A stretch of DNA of 32,862 nt, from NCBI GenBank assembly GCA_947625805.1, contig CANQPT010000017.1, forward strand, positions 1 through 32,862. The letters run 5' to 3'. This DNA is from an uncultured Clostridia bacterium. Its GTDB lineage: Bacteria; Bacillota; Clostridia; Oscillospirales; CAG-272. Below, piece after piece: positions 7,578 to 15,563 of this stretch; position 1 is the stretch's first letter; every line of letters starts with the position of its first letter. The notes below the pieces were generated by a model, which ran no database searches, was not told the origin of the DNA, and saw nothing but the letters and a program-made list of their open reading frames with translations. Made by a program: the position numbers and the translations under genes.

Positions 7578-8753
7578 TTGTCATTGAATTACCGTTTTTG
7601 CCATATATGCGCGCTGATATTGACCGTTTGCCTTTTGCTCTGCTCCTGTTCGGATACGCGGACCGTTGCCCTGCTGGGAGACCAGCCTGCCACCGCACCC
7701 ACCCTGCCCACGGCCCCCATAGCCCCCACGGAGCCTACTCAGCCGGAGGATTTTTCGCACGAGCCCCGTCCCGGCTCCGATTACAGCGCCGCGGGCGTTT
7801 TTGAGAGCGATACCGGCACGGGCCTTATACTGCGCATGGCGTGGGAGGCCGAACAGCGTGCGGAGGAGGACGTTCTGGATCTTACCGTCCGGGTGTATCT
7901 TGTGTTTGATTCCATACACGCAAGCGAGCTGACCGACAACATGCTGATGGTCAATGGCGAGCGGGTGACCTTTACCACGCCGGAGATGGATCTCGGCCCG
8001 GACGACAGCCCGTATTTGCTCTACACCCACCAAACCGCCGTCCCGCGCAGTGCGGGGGAGGAGCAGACCATTCGCTTAGTGGCAAAATACCCGTTCAACG
8101 GTCGTTATGACGGCCATTATTTCCGCACGGTGCAGGCGCAGGGACAGATACGGGTGTCGGAGGATTACGCCCATCTGCCCGACAAGGCGTCGGTGGACGT
8201 GGACTTGATTTACCAGAACCCCGAACTGCCCAACGGCTGTGAAACCACCTCGCTTACGATGGCCTTGTGGCATTTGGGCTATCAGGTGGACAAGATGGTT
8301 CTCAAAAACAAATACCTGCCCATCGGCAAAAAGAATTTCTATGAGTACAACATCGGCGACCCCGCGTCCTATCATAGCTACGGGTGCTATTCCCCGGTTA
8401 TCGTGCAGACCGCCAACTCTTTCTTTGCCGATTTAGAGGCAGAAAACACGGCGGTCAATCTCACCCATTACAACGTCGACGAGCTCTATCGACAGGTGGC
8501 GGCCGGCAGGCCGGTCATCGTCTGGATCACGCAGGATATCAACACCCGACCGTACATTCTGGAAACGTGGCAGGACGGAGGCATGACGTTCAACTGGAAA
8601 GCGCCTCTGCACTGCGTGCTGTTGACCGGATACGACAGAGAGGCGGGCACCGTGACCGTGGCCGACCCCATTGAAGGCATGGTGTCCCATGACAAGGACC
8701 TGTTCGAGATCCGCTGGCACCAGATGGGCGAACAGGCGGTCGTATTAAATTGA
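7578..8753 (+). CDS. Lipoprotein with C39-like cysteine peptidase domain
   Basis: This 391-residue protein starts with a basic end, a hydrophobic stretch (residues 10-22) and a lipobox ending LCSC, predicting lipidation at Cys24 and anchoring outside the membrane. A Pro/Thr-rich linker follows (about 37-60), then a beta-rich domain (about 70-205). The C-terminal domain has the Peptidase_C39_2 pattern: PELPNGCETTSL with Cys221, PLHCVLLTGYD with His345, and VADPIEG with Asp363 as a probable triad. Substrate is unknown; members are often annotated as uncharacterised secreted peptidases. No ATG fits, so TTG at 7578 (or TTG at 7584) is assumed, with a weak purine-rich ribosome binding site. It stands alone, bounded by a strong terminator. 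Confidence 0.8.
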   Translation: MSLNYRFCHICALILTVCLLLCSCSDTRTVALLGDQPATAPTLPTAPIAPTEPTQPEDFSHEPRPGSDYSAAGVFESDTGTGLILRMAWEAEQRAEEDVLDLTVRVYLVFDSIHASELTDNMLMVNGERVTFTTPEMDLGPDDSPYLLYTHQTAVPRSAGEEQTIRLVAKYPFNGRYDGHYFRTVQAQGQIRVSEDYAHLPDKASVDVDLIYQNPELPNGCETTSLTMALWHLGYQVDKMVLKNKYLPIGKKNFYEYNIGDPASYHSYGCYSPVIVQTANSFFADLEAENTAVNLTHYNVDELYRQVAAGRPVIVWITQDINTRPYILETWQDGGMTFNWKAPLHCVLLTGYDREAGTVTVADPIEGMVSHDKDLFEIRWHQMGEQAVVLN

Positions 8754-8759
8754 ATGATC

Positions 8760-8789
8760 AAAGAGGAACGGCAGACGCCGTTCCTCTTT
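8760..8789. terminator. Bidirectional terminator between C39-like gene and metA
   Basis: A perfect 13-bp stem (AAAGAGGAACGGC with GCCGTTCCTCTTT) surrounds a four-base AGAC loop. A/T-rich ends on both sides let it serve the convergent genes ending at 8753 and 8835. Confidence 0.85.
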
Positions 8790-8834
8790 GGTTAGGCAAT
8801 ATAGTCAGGGCAGCATTTGTACCCCGTGCATTGC

Positions 8835-9752
8835 CTATCCGATCTCGTTCAGGTCGTACGGCGTCGCCTGGTAGACAAAGTAGTTGAGCCAGTTGGAATA
8901 TAAGAGATTGGCTCCCGAGCGCCATGTGCAGACCGGCTCGCGTGTCTCGTCGTCCTCCGGGAAGTAGTTTTCCGGAAGAGCCGGTTCAAGCCCCGCCGCC
9001 TTGTCCCGCAGGTATTCCGAGCGCAGGGTGCCCGCGTCGTATTCCGAATGGCCGGTGATGAAAATCTGTCTGCCGCCGTCGGTGGAAACGGCATACACCC
9101 CGGCCTTGTCGCTTTCCGCTAAGATCTTGAGGGCGGGAGTGCGCTCAATCGCCTCTTTGTCGGTGGCGGTCAGGCGGGAATGAGGCGCAAAAAACTCGTC
9201 GTCAAAGCCGCGAAACAAAATCGAGCCTTTGTGGGTCACCCGATGGCGGTAAATGCCCGACAGTTTTTGAAAGAGAGGAATCTTGTCGATGCCGTAGTGA
9301 TAGTAAAGTGCGGCCTGTGCGCCCCAGCAGATGTGAAAGGTGCTGGTAACGTGGGTTTTCGACCACTCGAAGATCTCGCACAACTCGTCCCAATATTCCA
9401 CTTGTTCAAAGGCCAGATGCTCCAGCGGCGCGCCGGTTATGATCATGCCGTCAAAGCGCTGATCCCGGATCCGGTCAAAGGACTTGTAAAAGGCCAGCAT
9501 ATGTTCTTCCGAGGTGTTCTTGGAAACGTGCGAGCGCACCTTGATCAGTTCCGGCTCCACTTGCAGGGGCGTGTTGCCCAACAGTCTGGCAAGCTGCGTC
9601 TCGGTTTCGATCTTGGTGGGCATAAGATTGAGGATAGCAATGCGCAGAGGACGGATGTCCTGGGTGCGTGCGCGATTCTCATCAATAATAAAGATATTTT
9701 CCTCCTGCAGGGTCTTTGCCGCAGGGAGTTGGTTGGGGATCTTGATCGGCAT
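8835..9752 (-). CDS. metA: Homoserine O-acyltransferase MetA, probably acetyl-CoA specific
   Basis: The 305-residue enzyme acylates homoserine in the first committed step of methionine synthesis. The catalytic cysteine is Cys142 in HICWGAQA; the His235/Glu237 pair is in TGHSEYD. Position 111 is Glu ([15 protein letters not shown]). From work on Bacillus cereus and E. coli MetA, Glu111 marks acetyl-CoA users and Gly111 marks succinyl-CoA users, so O-acetylhomoserine is the expected product. The C-terminal [16 protein letters not shown] block is conserved. AAAGGAG six bases before the ATG fits the start. It is transcribed alone, divergent from nrdD. No SAM riboswitch is seen; the leader would be only about 15 nt. 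Confidence 0.95.
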   Translation of the reverse strand: MPIKIPNQLPAAKTLQEENIFIIDENRARTQDIRPLRIAILNLMPTKIETETQLARLLGNTPLQVEPELIKVRSHVSKNTSEEHMLAFYKSFDRIRDQRFDGMIITGAPLEHLAFEQVEYWDELCEIFEWSKTHVTSTFHICWGAQAALYYHYGIDKIPLFQKLSGIYRHRVTHKGSILFRGFDDEFFAPHSRLTATDKEAIERTPALKILAESDKAGVYAVSTDGGRQIFITGHSEYDAGTLRSEYLRDKAAGLEPALPENYFPEDDETREPVCTWRSGANLLYSNWLNYFVYQATPYDLNEIG

Positions 9753-9774
9753 GGCTTTCTCCTTTGTATTTCAT

Positions 9775-9780
9775 ATTATA
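9775..9780 (-). promoter_or_regulatory. Probable -10 element of metA
   Basis: TATAAT on the minus strand lies 22 bp before the metA ATG. The -35 region 17 bp upstream (TTTTCT) is poor, so the promoter may depend on an activator or be weak. Confidence 0.45.
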
Positions 9781-9882
9781 GCACACTTTTCCCCCCAAGA
9801 AAAGGGTCTTGGCGAAAATGTATAAAAAGAATGCCTGCTTTTTGGCACTTCCTACAAATTTGAAAGAAAAGCAAAAAAGCTC

Positions 9883-9910
9883 TTGCAAATCCCATATCTT
9901 GTGGTATAAT
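9883..9910 (+). promoter_or_regulatory. nrdDG-dut promoter
   Basis: TTGCAA (9883-9888) and TATAAT (9905-9910) are separated by 16 bp. The first putative NrdR box fills exactly the spacer, and the second lies just after the -10, so bound repressor would block RNA polymerase. Confidence 0.7.
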
Positions 9911-9935
9911 ATTTACGCTATCGTATATTTTGTGG
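9889..9935 (+). promoter_or_regulatory. Two putative NrdR boxes
   Basis: Box 1 (9889-9904, ATCCCATATCTTGTGG) and box 2 (9920-9935, ATCGTATATTTTGTGG) share 12 of 16 positions with each other. Both match the right half of the NrdR consensus ACAC-ATAT-TTGTGT; the left four bases fit poorly. Their 31-bp centre-to-centre distance (15-bp linker) is what is known for tandem NrdR sites. NrdR is the ATP-cone repressor of ribonucleotide reductase operons; its gene is not in this window. Confidence 0.65.
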
Positions 9936-9990
9936 AAAACCCAGCAAATACATAGACTTCAGAAAGGCAGAAAACGCGCAGGAGGAAGAC

Positions 9991-12168
9991 ATGAAAGTTA
10001 TCAAGCGCAACGGGTCGGAAGCGGCTTTCGACATTACCAAAATCATCAACGCAGTCATCAAGGCAAACAACGAAGTGGAACTTCCCGACCGGCTGAGCGC
10101 GGATCAAATCAAAAAGATCGGCGATACGGTCACCGAATCCTGTAAACTGCTCGACCGTGCACCGTCGGTCGAGGAGATACAGGATCTGGTGGAGAACGCT
10201 ATCATGGCCGAACAGGCGTTCGCCGTGGCCCGCAAATACATCACCTACCGCTACAACCGTGCGCTGGTGCGAAGATCCAACACCACCGACGAACAGATCC
10301 TTACCCTCATCGAATGCAACAACGAAGAGGTCAAGCAGGAGAACTCCAACAAAAACCCCACGGTCAACAGCGTACAGCGGGACTATATGGCAGGCGAGGT
10401 TTCCAAGGACATCACCCGCCGCATCCTGCTCCCGCCGGACATTGTGGAGGCGCACGATCAGGGTATTATCCATTTCCATGACGCCGACTATTTCGCACAG
10501 CATATGCACAACTGTGCGCTGGTCAACTTAGAGGATATGCTGCAGAACGGCACGGTCATCAGCGGTACGCTGATCGAGAAGCCCCACAGTTTCTCCACCG
10601 CCTGCAACATCGCCACCCAGATCATCGCACAGGTTGCTTCCAGCCAGTACGGCGGACAGTCGATTTCGCTGACACATCTTGCGCCTTTCGTGCAGATCAG
10701 CCGCGAGAAGATCCGCGCCCAGGTGCTCGACGAAGTGGACGAACTGGGCAGTGTGCCGGACGAGGAACGCATATCCCGCGTGGTGGAAAAGCGCCTTCGC
10801 GATGAAATCCGCAAGGGCATTCAGATGATCCAGTACCAGGTCGTGACCTTGCTCACCACCAACGGACAGGCTCCGTTCGTGACCGTGTTCATGTATCTGG
10901 GCGAGGCCAAGGACCAACAGGAAAAGCACGATCTGGCCATGATCATCGAGGAGACCCTCAAACAGCGCTATCAGGGCGTGAAAAACGAGGCGGGCGCCTG
11001 GATCACCCCCGCTTTCCCAAAATTGATCTATGTGCTTGAGGAGCAGAATATCCACGAGGACAGCGAATACTGGTATCTCACCCGCTTAGCGGCACAGTGC
11101 ACTGCCAAGCGCATGGTGCCCGACTATATTTCCGAGAAAAAGATGCTGGAACTCAAGGTGGATCAGAACGGAGAGGGACATTGCTACACCTGCATGGGTT
11201 GCCGCAGTTTCCTGACCCCTTACGTGGACGCAGAGGGCAAGCCCAAGTACTACGGACGTTTCAATCAGGGCGTGGTCACCATCAACCTGCCCGACGTAGC
11301 CCTTTCTTCGGGCGGCGATCTTGACCGGTTCTGGAAGATTTTTGACGAGCGCCTTGACCTGTGCTACCGTGCACTCATGTGCCGGCACAACCGCCTCAAG
11401 GGAACGCTGAGCGATGCGGCGCCCATTCTGTGGCAGTACGGCGCGCTGGCGCGTCTGGGCAAAGGCGAGACCATCGATTCGCTGCTGACCGGCGGCTATT
11501 CCACCATTTCGCTGGGCTATGCCGGCCTCTATGAGTGCGTCAAGTACATGACCGGCAAGAGCCATACCGATCCTTCGGCTACGGAATTTGCGCTGGAAAT
11601 CATGCAGCATATGAACAATGCGTGCGCGGCATGGAAGGCAAAAGAGAACATTGCCTTCAGCCTGTACGGCACGCCGCTCGAGAGCACGACCTATAAGTTT
11701 GCCAAGGCGCTGCAAAAGCGGTTTGGCATAGTGCCCGGCATCAACGACAAGGGCTATATTACCAACAGTTATCACATCCACGTCACCGAAGAGATCGATG
11801 CGTTCGAGAAGTTGGCATTTGAGTCGAAATTCCAGGCGCTCTCGCCCGGAGGAGCCATCAGTTACGTGGAAGTGCCCAATATGCAGAACAACATCGACGC
11901 CGTTCTGCAGGTCATGAAGTTTATTTACGACAACATCATGTATGCCGAACTCAACACCAAGAGCGACTACTGCCAGGAGTGCGGCTATGACGGAGAGATT
12001 CAGATCGTGGACGACGACGACGGAAAACTGGTTTGGGAATGCCCCCACTGCGGAAACCGCGATCAGTCCAAGATGAACGTCGCCCGCCGTACTTGCGGAT
12101 ATATCGGCTCTCAGTTCTGGAATCAGGGCAGGACCCAGGAGATCCGCGACCGGGTGCTCCATTTGTGA
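9991..12168 (+). CDS. nrdD: Anaerobic (class III) ribonucleoside-triphosphate reductase
   Basis: The 725-residue glycyl radical enzyme reduces ribonucleoside triphosphates to deoxy forms without oxygen. An N-terminal ATP-cone (about 1-95, MKVIKRNGSEAAFD start) gives allosteric control by ATP/dATP. The central barrel includes IHFHDADYF and the HCYTCMGCRSFLTP region. Near the end are a CxxC...CxxC zinc site (CQECG and CPHCG) and the radical motif RRTCGYIG, with the radical expected on Gly703. AGGAGGAAGAC directly before the ATG is a strong ribosome binding site. The activase gene follows after one base. The complete length and motif set argue for a working enzyme, implying anaerobic growth. Confidence 0.98.
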   Translation: MKVIKRNGSEAAFDITKIINAVIKANNEVELPDRLSADQIKKIGDTVTESCKLLDRAPSVEEIQDLVENAIMAEQAFAVARKYITYRYNRALVRRSNTTDEQILTLIECNNEEVKQENSNKNPTVNSVQRDYMAGEVSKDITRRILLPPDIVEAHDQGIIHFHDADYFAQHMHNCALVNLEDMLQNGTVISGTLIEKPHSFSTACNIATQIIAQVASSQYGGQSISLTHLAPFVQISREKIRAQVLDEVDELGSVPDEERISRVVEKRLRDEIRKGIQMIQYQVVTLLTTNGQAPFVTVFMYLGEAKDQQEKHDLAMIIEETLKQRYQGVKNEAGAWITPAFPKLIYVLEEQNIHEDSEYWYLTRLAAQCTAKRMVPDYISEKKMLELKVDQNGEGHCYTCMGCRSFLTPYVDAEGKPKYYGRFNQGVVTINLPDVALSSGGDLDRFWKIFDERLDLCYRALMCRHNRLKGTLSDAAPILWQYGALARLGKGETIDSLLTGGYSTISLGYAGLYECVKYMTGKSHTDPSATEFALEIMQHMNNACAAWKAKENIAFSLYGTPLESTTYKFAKALQKRFGIVPGINDKGYITNSYHIHVTEEIDAFEKLAFESKFQALSPGGAISYVEVPNMQNNIDAVLQVMKFIYDNIMYAELNTKSDYCQECGYDGEIQIVDDDDGKLVWECPHCGNRDQSKMNVARRTCGYIGSQFWNQGRTQEIRDRVLHL

Positions 12169-12169
12169 T

Positions 12170-12703
12170 ATGAATTACGGTACCATTAAAGATTGCGACA
12201 TTGCCAACGGCGTCGGCGTGCGGGTGACCCTGTTCGTTTCGGGCTGTACCCACCACTGCAAGGACTGCTTTAACCCCGAGACGTGGGATTTCGCCTACGG
12301 TCAGCCGTTCACGGAAAAGACCGAACAGCATATCATCGATCTTCTCGGGCGCTCCTATATCGACGGGCTGACCCTGCTGGGCGGAGAGCCGTTTGAGCCG
12401 GACAATCAGCGTGCTCTGCTGCCCTTTGTGCGCAAGGTCAAAAAGATCTTTCCGGATAAGAGCGTCTGGGCTTTCTCCGGCTATACGCTGGAACAGCTGA
12501 CCGGCGGCACACACCCTGTCTGCGAGGCGACGGAAGAGTTGCTCTCACTTGTGGATATTCTGGTGGACGGCGAGTTTGAGGCCGACAAAAAGGATATCCG
12601 GCTGGTCTTTCGCGGCTCGTCCAACCAGCGGGTGATCGACCTGGTCCGCACGCGCGAGTCGGGGAAGATGGTTCTGTGGCAAGAGGAGAAAAAACCGGTA
12701 TGA
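12170..12703 (+). CDS. nrdG: Anaerobic ribonucleotide reductase activating protein (radical SAM)
   Basis: This 177-residue radical SAM enzyme generates the glycyl radical on NrdD using S-adenosylmethionine and a [4Fe-4S] cluster. The cluster motif CxxxCxxC is Cys26/Cys30/Cys33 (GCTHHCKDCFN). The GGEPF block near residue 65 is the SAM-binding GGE motif. Size is as expected for the family. The ATG at 12170 is one base after the nrdD stop codon. Its own stop overlaps the dut start as ATGA, so the three genes are translationally coupled. Confidence 0.97.
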   Translation: MNYGTIKDCDIANGVGVRVTLFVSGCTHHCKDCFNPETWDFAYGQPFTEKTEQHIIDLLGRSYIDGLTLLGGEPFEPDNQRALLPFVRKVKKIFPDKSVWAFSGYTLEQLTGGTHPVCEATEELLSLVDILVDGEFEADKKDIRLVFRGSSNQRVIDLVRTRESGKMVLWQEEKKPV

Positions 12704-13140
12704 CCCAAGTAAACATTCAAAAATTAGATGATAAGGCGATCATTCCCACCTATGGCTCGCCCTACGCGGCGGGCGCGGATCTGTATGCGTGTATGGACGG
12801 GACGCTTACCGTCGGGCCGGGCGAAACCGCGCTGGTGCATACCGGCATCGCACTGGAACTGCCTGTGGGCTATGCGGGACTGATCTACGCCCGCTCCGGC
12901 CTTGCATCCAAACGCGGCCTTGCCCCCGCCAACAAGGTGGGCGTGGTGGACTGCGACTACCGGGGCGAGGTCATGGTCGCTCTGCACAATCATTCGCAGA
13001 TTCCTCAGAGCGTTGAGCCGGGCGAGAGGATTGCGCAGTTGGTCATCACCCCTTACCTGAGCGTGCAGTTTGTCGAGACCGATCTTCTCACCCAAACCGA
13101 TCGCGGAACCGGCGGATTCGGCTCAACGGGAAGAAAGTAA
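12700..13140 (+). CDS. dut: dUTP diphosphatase (trimeric dUTPase)
   Basis: This 146-residue enzyme hydrolyses dUTP to dUMP and pyrophosphate, keeping uracil out of DNA and feeding dTMP synthesis. All five trimeric dUTPase motifs are visible in order: AAGADLYAC, YARSGLASKRGL, NKVGVVDCDYRGEV, PGERIAQLVI and the P-loop-like DRGTGGFGSTG at the C-terminus. The ATG at 12700 has AGAGGAG upstream and overlaps the nrdG stop; the in-frame GTG at 12676 would add eight residues read within nrdG and is not favoured. Its operon with nrdDG ties it to dNTP supply. Confidence 0.97.
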   Translation: MTQVNIQKLDDKAIIPTYGSPYAAGADLYACMDGTLTVGPGETALVHTGIALELPVGYAGLIYARSGLASKRGLAPANKVGVVDCDYRGEVMVALHNHSQIPQSVEPGERIAQLVITPYLSVQFVETDLLTQTDRGTGGFGSTGRK

Positions 13141-13264
13141 ACGCTAACAAAAAGCAGTAAACCATATGTAAAATGCGGGCAACACCAAAGACGCGGCGGG
13201 CATTCCCTGAAAAATGCATTGCCACTCCGATCGTATTGCCTGACAGAGAAAGGAAATTTCAGAT

Positions 13265-13504
13265 ATGTTTGCACCGTTTCACGGACAATATCAGACCCTT
13301 GCCCGGCTGGTGAGCGCCATTTGCTGTACGACCGCAGTGCTCACCGGATGCGCGATCATTCTGTTGGGCGTCTTTTACAATCAACCGGCACTGCAAGGCG
13401 CAGGCGGCCTGTATCTTGTGCTCGGTACCGTCTTTTCCTGGTTTGCCGCAAAACTTGCCTTTCTGCTCAGCGGCCGTGTGGACACAGACCGGATTATACG
13501 GTAA
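13265..13504 (+). CDS. Small two-helix membrane protein, unknown function
   Basis: A 79-residue hydrophobic protein not recognised as a named family. Two membrane segments are predicted by eye, at about residues 13-38 and 44-66, with a short loop between and a charged tail (SGRVDTDRIIR). AAAGGA nine bases before the ATG supports translation. It lies 124 bp after dut in the same direction, without a clear promoter or terminator between, so it may be co-transcribed with nrdDG-dut. The strong terminator at 13522-13564 follows. Confidence 0.6.
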   Translation: MFAPFHGQYQTLARLVSAICCTTAVLTGCAIILLGVFYNQPALQGAGGLYLVLGTVFSWFAAKLAFLLSGRVDTDRIIR

Positions 13505-13521
13505 CCCATACGGTAATATAT

Positions 13522-13564
13522 AGAAAAAGCACAGAAATTGAGGAGTCATTTCTGTGCTTTTTCT
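13522..13564. terminator. Strong bidirectional terminator
   Basis: A perfect 17-bp inverted repeat (13522-13538 with 13548-13564) has a nine-base loop. The arms begin with AGAAAAAGC, so each strand ends in a T-run. It separates the nrd operon side from the convergent regulator gene ending at 13568. Confidence 0.9.
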
Positions 13565-13567
13565 ATG

Positions 13568-14353
13568 TCAGAACAGCGGCGCGGTACGGCTTGTCCAGCA
13601 GAAGTCGTAGATGGTGTCATTACGAATACAGTGGAGCGTGAGGATCAGAAGGGCGATCAACCCTTCATCGTGTGCCGCGCGGTACAGCGTGGTTACCTCG
13701 CCGTTGATCTCGGTCTCGGACGTCGTCAAAACGCCAATCTCACACAGGTGTGTCAGGGTTTGACCGTTGATTTCGAGAGAATCGGCGGCGTAGTGTGCGT
13801 CAAAGGTTATCCTGTTATACTCGTATAATTTGCAAATCGCTTGCAGAACCCCCGGCATGCCCAGCGCGGCAAAGAACTTACTGCACGCCGAAAGATTGTG
13901 TAAGCAAGCCTTCCACCCCGCTTTCGGCTCTTCAAAAATGCCGAAAAAGGGCAGTTCCTGACTGTTCGAGCCGAGCACAAAGCCGTCCGCGGCCGTAATC
14001 CGGATCGAACGCGAATGGGAATGCCCCGTATGATCGGATACGTCTTTTCTCGCCCTGCTGTAAGCCGCCAGACAGGCGATCCGTCGGAGGGTGTGCATAC
14101 TGTTGTCCCCGGCAAAAAAAGAGTAAATATGATGCGCAAGGTCGTGAAAACTCTCGCTGTCCCGGTCAAACAATCGGTCCAGTGAAACGCCCAGTGCGTC
14201 CGAGATCGCGGGCAGGGTCGCCGGGTCGGGCAAAGAGTCGCCGCGCTCCCATTTTGAAACCGCCTGTGCGCTTATGTTTACACGCCGGGCCAGTTGTTCC
14301 TGGGTCAGGCCGAGGTCGTTGCGGAATTTTCTTAAATTTTCGCTGAAGCTCAT
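13568..14353 (-). CDS. XRE-type HTH transcriptional regulator, second of a tandem pair
   Basis: A 261-residue protein with an N-terminal Cro/CI helix-turn-helix (about residues 5-60; LTQEQLARRVNISAQAVSKW then GDSLPD). The long C-terminal domain is not a family I recognise. From about residue 150 it aligns with the neighbouring regulator: a FFAALGMPGVLQAICKLY-like helix, then a winged-helix-like stretch with LCEIGVLTTSETEINGEV, then LIALLILTLH. The ATG at 14353 has GGAGGGG eight bases upstream and overlaps the stop codon of the upstream regulator as ATGA. Ligand and targets are unknown; autoregulation is likely for this type. Confidence 0.8.
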   Translation of the reverse strand: MSFSENLRKFRNDLGLTQEQLARRVNISAQAVSKWERGDSLPDPATLPAISDALGVSLDRLFDRDSESFHDLAHHIYSFFAGDNSMHTLRRIACLAAYSRARKDVSDHTGHSHSRSIRITAADGFVLGSNSQELPFFGIFEEPKAGWKACLHNLSACSKFFAALGMPGVLQAICKLYEYNRITFDAHYAADSLEINGQTLTHLCEIGVLTTSETEINGEVTTLYRAAHDEGLIALLILTLHCIRNDTIYDFCWTSRTAPLF

Positions 14354-15240
14354 TGTTTGTCCCCTCCGAATGTGATCTTGCCCGGCCCGTTGTTTGGAGT
14401 GACGAAGCTGGCGATCTGCTCCCGGTTTACGGTGAGATAACATAGAATCAGAAGTCCGGTCAGCGTGTGCTCGGCGGCAGTCGAGTACAGGTTGATCTCC
14501 GCCTTGCCGATCCACGCCTTGTTCTCGCGGCAGATGCCGATGCGCGCCGCCTCCGAAAGCAGGGCCTCGGCCCGCGCGGGGTCGATGCCGGCACGCTCCG
14601 CGATATATCCGGACGTGTAGTTGAGAGCGCAGGAGGCAGAGAGAATGTGCGGGAGCATGGCAAGCATATCGCGGTCAGCAAGCAAGGCAAACATCGCCGA
14701 AAGTTTCTCGCGCTCGCCCGGGTCTGTGAGCCAGGCGTATTTTTCTTGGTTTGGCAGAATGGACAGAGCGATGTTGGCGTCCGTACCGTTGTACATCATG
14801 GCGTACACGTCATTAAAAGATGTGCTTGTCATTGCCTTGTGCCCCGCCCAGACCCGATTTTCGGGCGGCATGAGATCGGATAGATTCCATGATTGATCGT
14901 TAAAGGCGTTTTCCGAAAGCGTCCGAATGGTGTGGAACATGATCTCAAAGCCCTTGTGTACCTGTTCAGTGAGCGAAAGGTCGGCATACATACGCCGGAC
15001 GGTTTGTTCAACGCCGTCGGAGGCGTTTTCATCAAAAAACACCGACGGACTGACGTGAAAGTATTCGGCGAGGGCCGCGAGGGCTTCCATGTCGGGCAAC
15101 GCCTCACCCGTTTCCCAGCGGGAATAGGTCTTGTCCGAAACGTTCAGTTTATACGCTACCGTAGCCTGCGTCACGTTTTTCTCGCGGCGCAGGGCGGAAA
15201 GCATACGCGATACGCAGGATTTGTCAAATTTCGTTTGCAT
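14350..15240 (-). CDS. XRE-type HTH transcriptional regulator, first of a tandem pair
   Basis: A 296-residue protein with a Cro/CI helix-turn-helix (about residues 8-65; VTQATVAYKLNVSDKTYSRW then GEALPD). A C-terminal region of about 220 residues is shared in part with the next gene: FALLADRDMLAMLPHILSAS, AARIGICRENKAWIGKAEIN and LTGLLILCYL line up with corresponding blocks there. This C-terminal domain may be a winged-helix or sensor module; no ligand site was identified. AAGGAG precedes the ATG. A good promoter lies 85 bp upstream. The pair forms a two-gene operon with four-base overlap, suggesting fixed stoichiometry or heterodimers. Confidence 0.82.
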   Translation of the reverse strand: MQTKFDKSCVSRMLSALRREKNVTQATVAYKLNVSDKTYSRWETGEALPDMEALAALAEYFHVSPSVFFDENASDGVEQTVRRMYADLSLTEQVHKGFEIMFHTIRTLSENAFNDQSWNLSDLMPPENRVWAGHKAMTSTSFNDVYAMMYNGTDANIALSILPNQEKYAWLTDPGEREKLSAMFALLADRDMLAMLPHILSASCALNYTSGYIAERAGIDPARAEALLSEAARIGICRENKAWIGKAEINLYSTAAEHTLTGLLILCYLTVNREQIASFVTPNNGPGKITFGGDKQ

Positions 15241-15324
15241 ATTTTTCTCCTTGTAATTTTGTCGGTTTACTTACAGCAAAGCGGGGAATTGCGCCGTCAG
15301 GGGCGTGATGTACCCTTTGCCTAT

Positions 15325-15353
15325 ATTGTAAACCAAACTGGCGGTAGAATCAA
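15325..15353 (-). promoter_or_regulatory. Promoter of the regulator pair
   Basis: On the minus strand TTGATT (15348-15353) and TACAAT (15325-15330) are 17 bp apart. A 7-bp inverted repeat, GTAAACC at 15328-15334 (over the -10) and GGTTTAC at 15264-15270, lies in the leader and could be an operator for autoregulation, though it is short. Confidence 0.65.
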
Positions 15354-15433
15354 CAACCAATTAAGACGGTATTTCCCGAAAAATGAGAATTTGACCGTTC
15401 AACTCCCCGAATGCTTGAATTTTCACAGGCAAC

Positions 15434-15525
15434 TTTGTCCAAAAGATTGCCCGCACACGGGTGTGCGGGCTAAGCCAAAGTTTTGGGGGTCGGGGGGCTT
15501 TTTCAAAAGCCCCCTGAACAATTTA
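15434..15525 (-). repeat. 92-bp hairpin repeat, copy 1
   Basis: The copy contains two hairpins: GCCCGCACAC-GGGTGTGCGGGC type at about 15449-15470, and a GGGGGGC-TTTTTCAAAAGCCCCC type at about 15492-15514. It is 88 of 92 bases identical to copy 2 with no gaps. Read on the minus strand, the larger hairpin is followed by CCCCCAAAACTTTGG. No coding potential is seen. Confidence 0.85.
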
Positions 15526-15563
15526 CCGCACTAATTGCGCAAGCGACGCCGAGGAGTACGGAT

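Noticed and set aside
9753-9882. SAM riboswitch upstream of metA
   Set aside because: The -10 element leaves a leader of only about 15 nt, and no SAM-type fold is visible in this short region.
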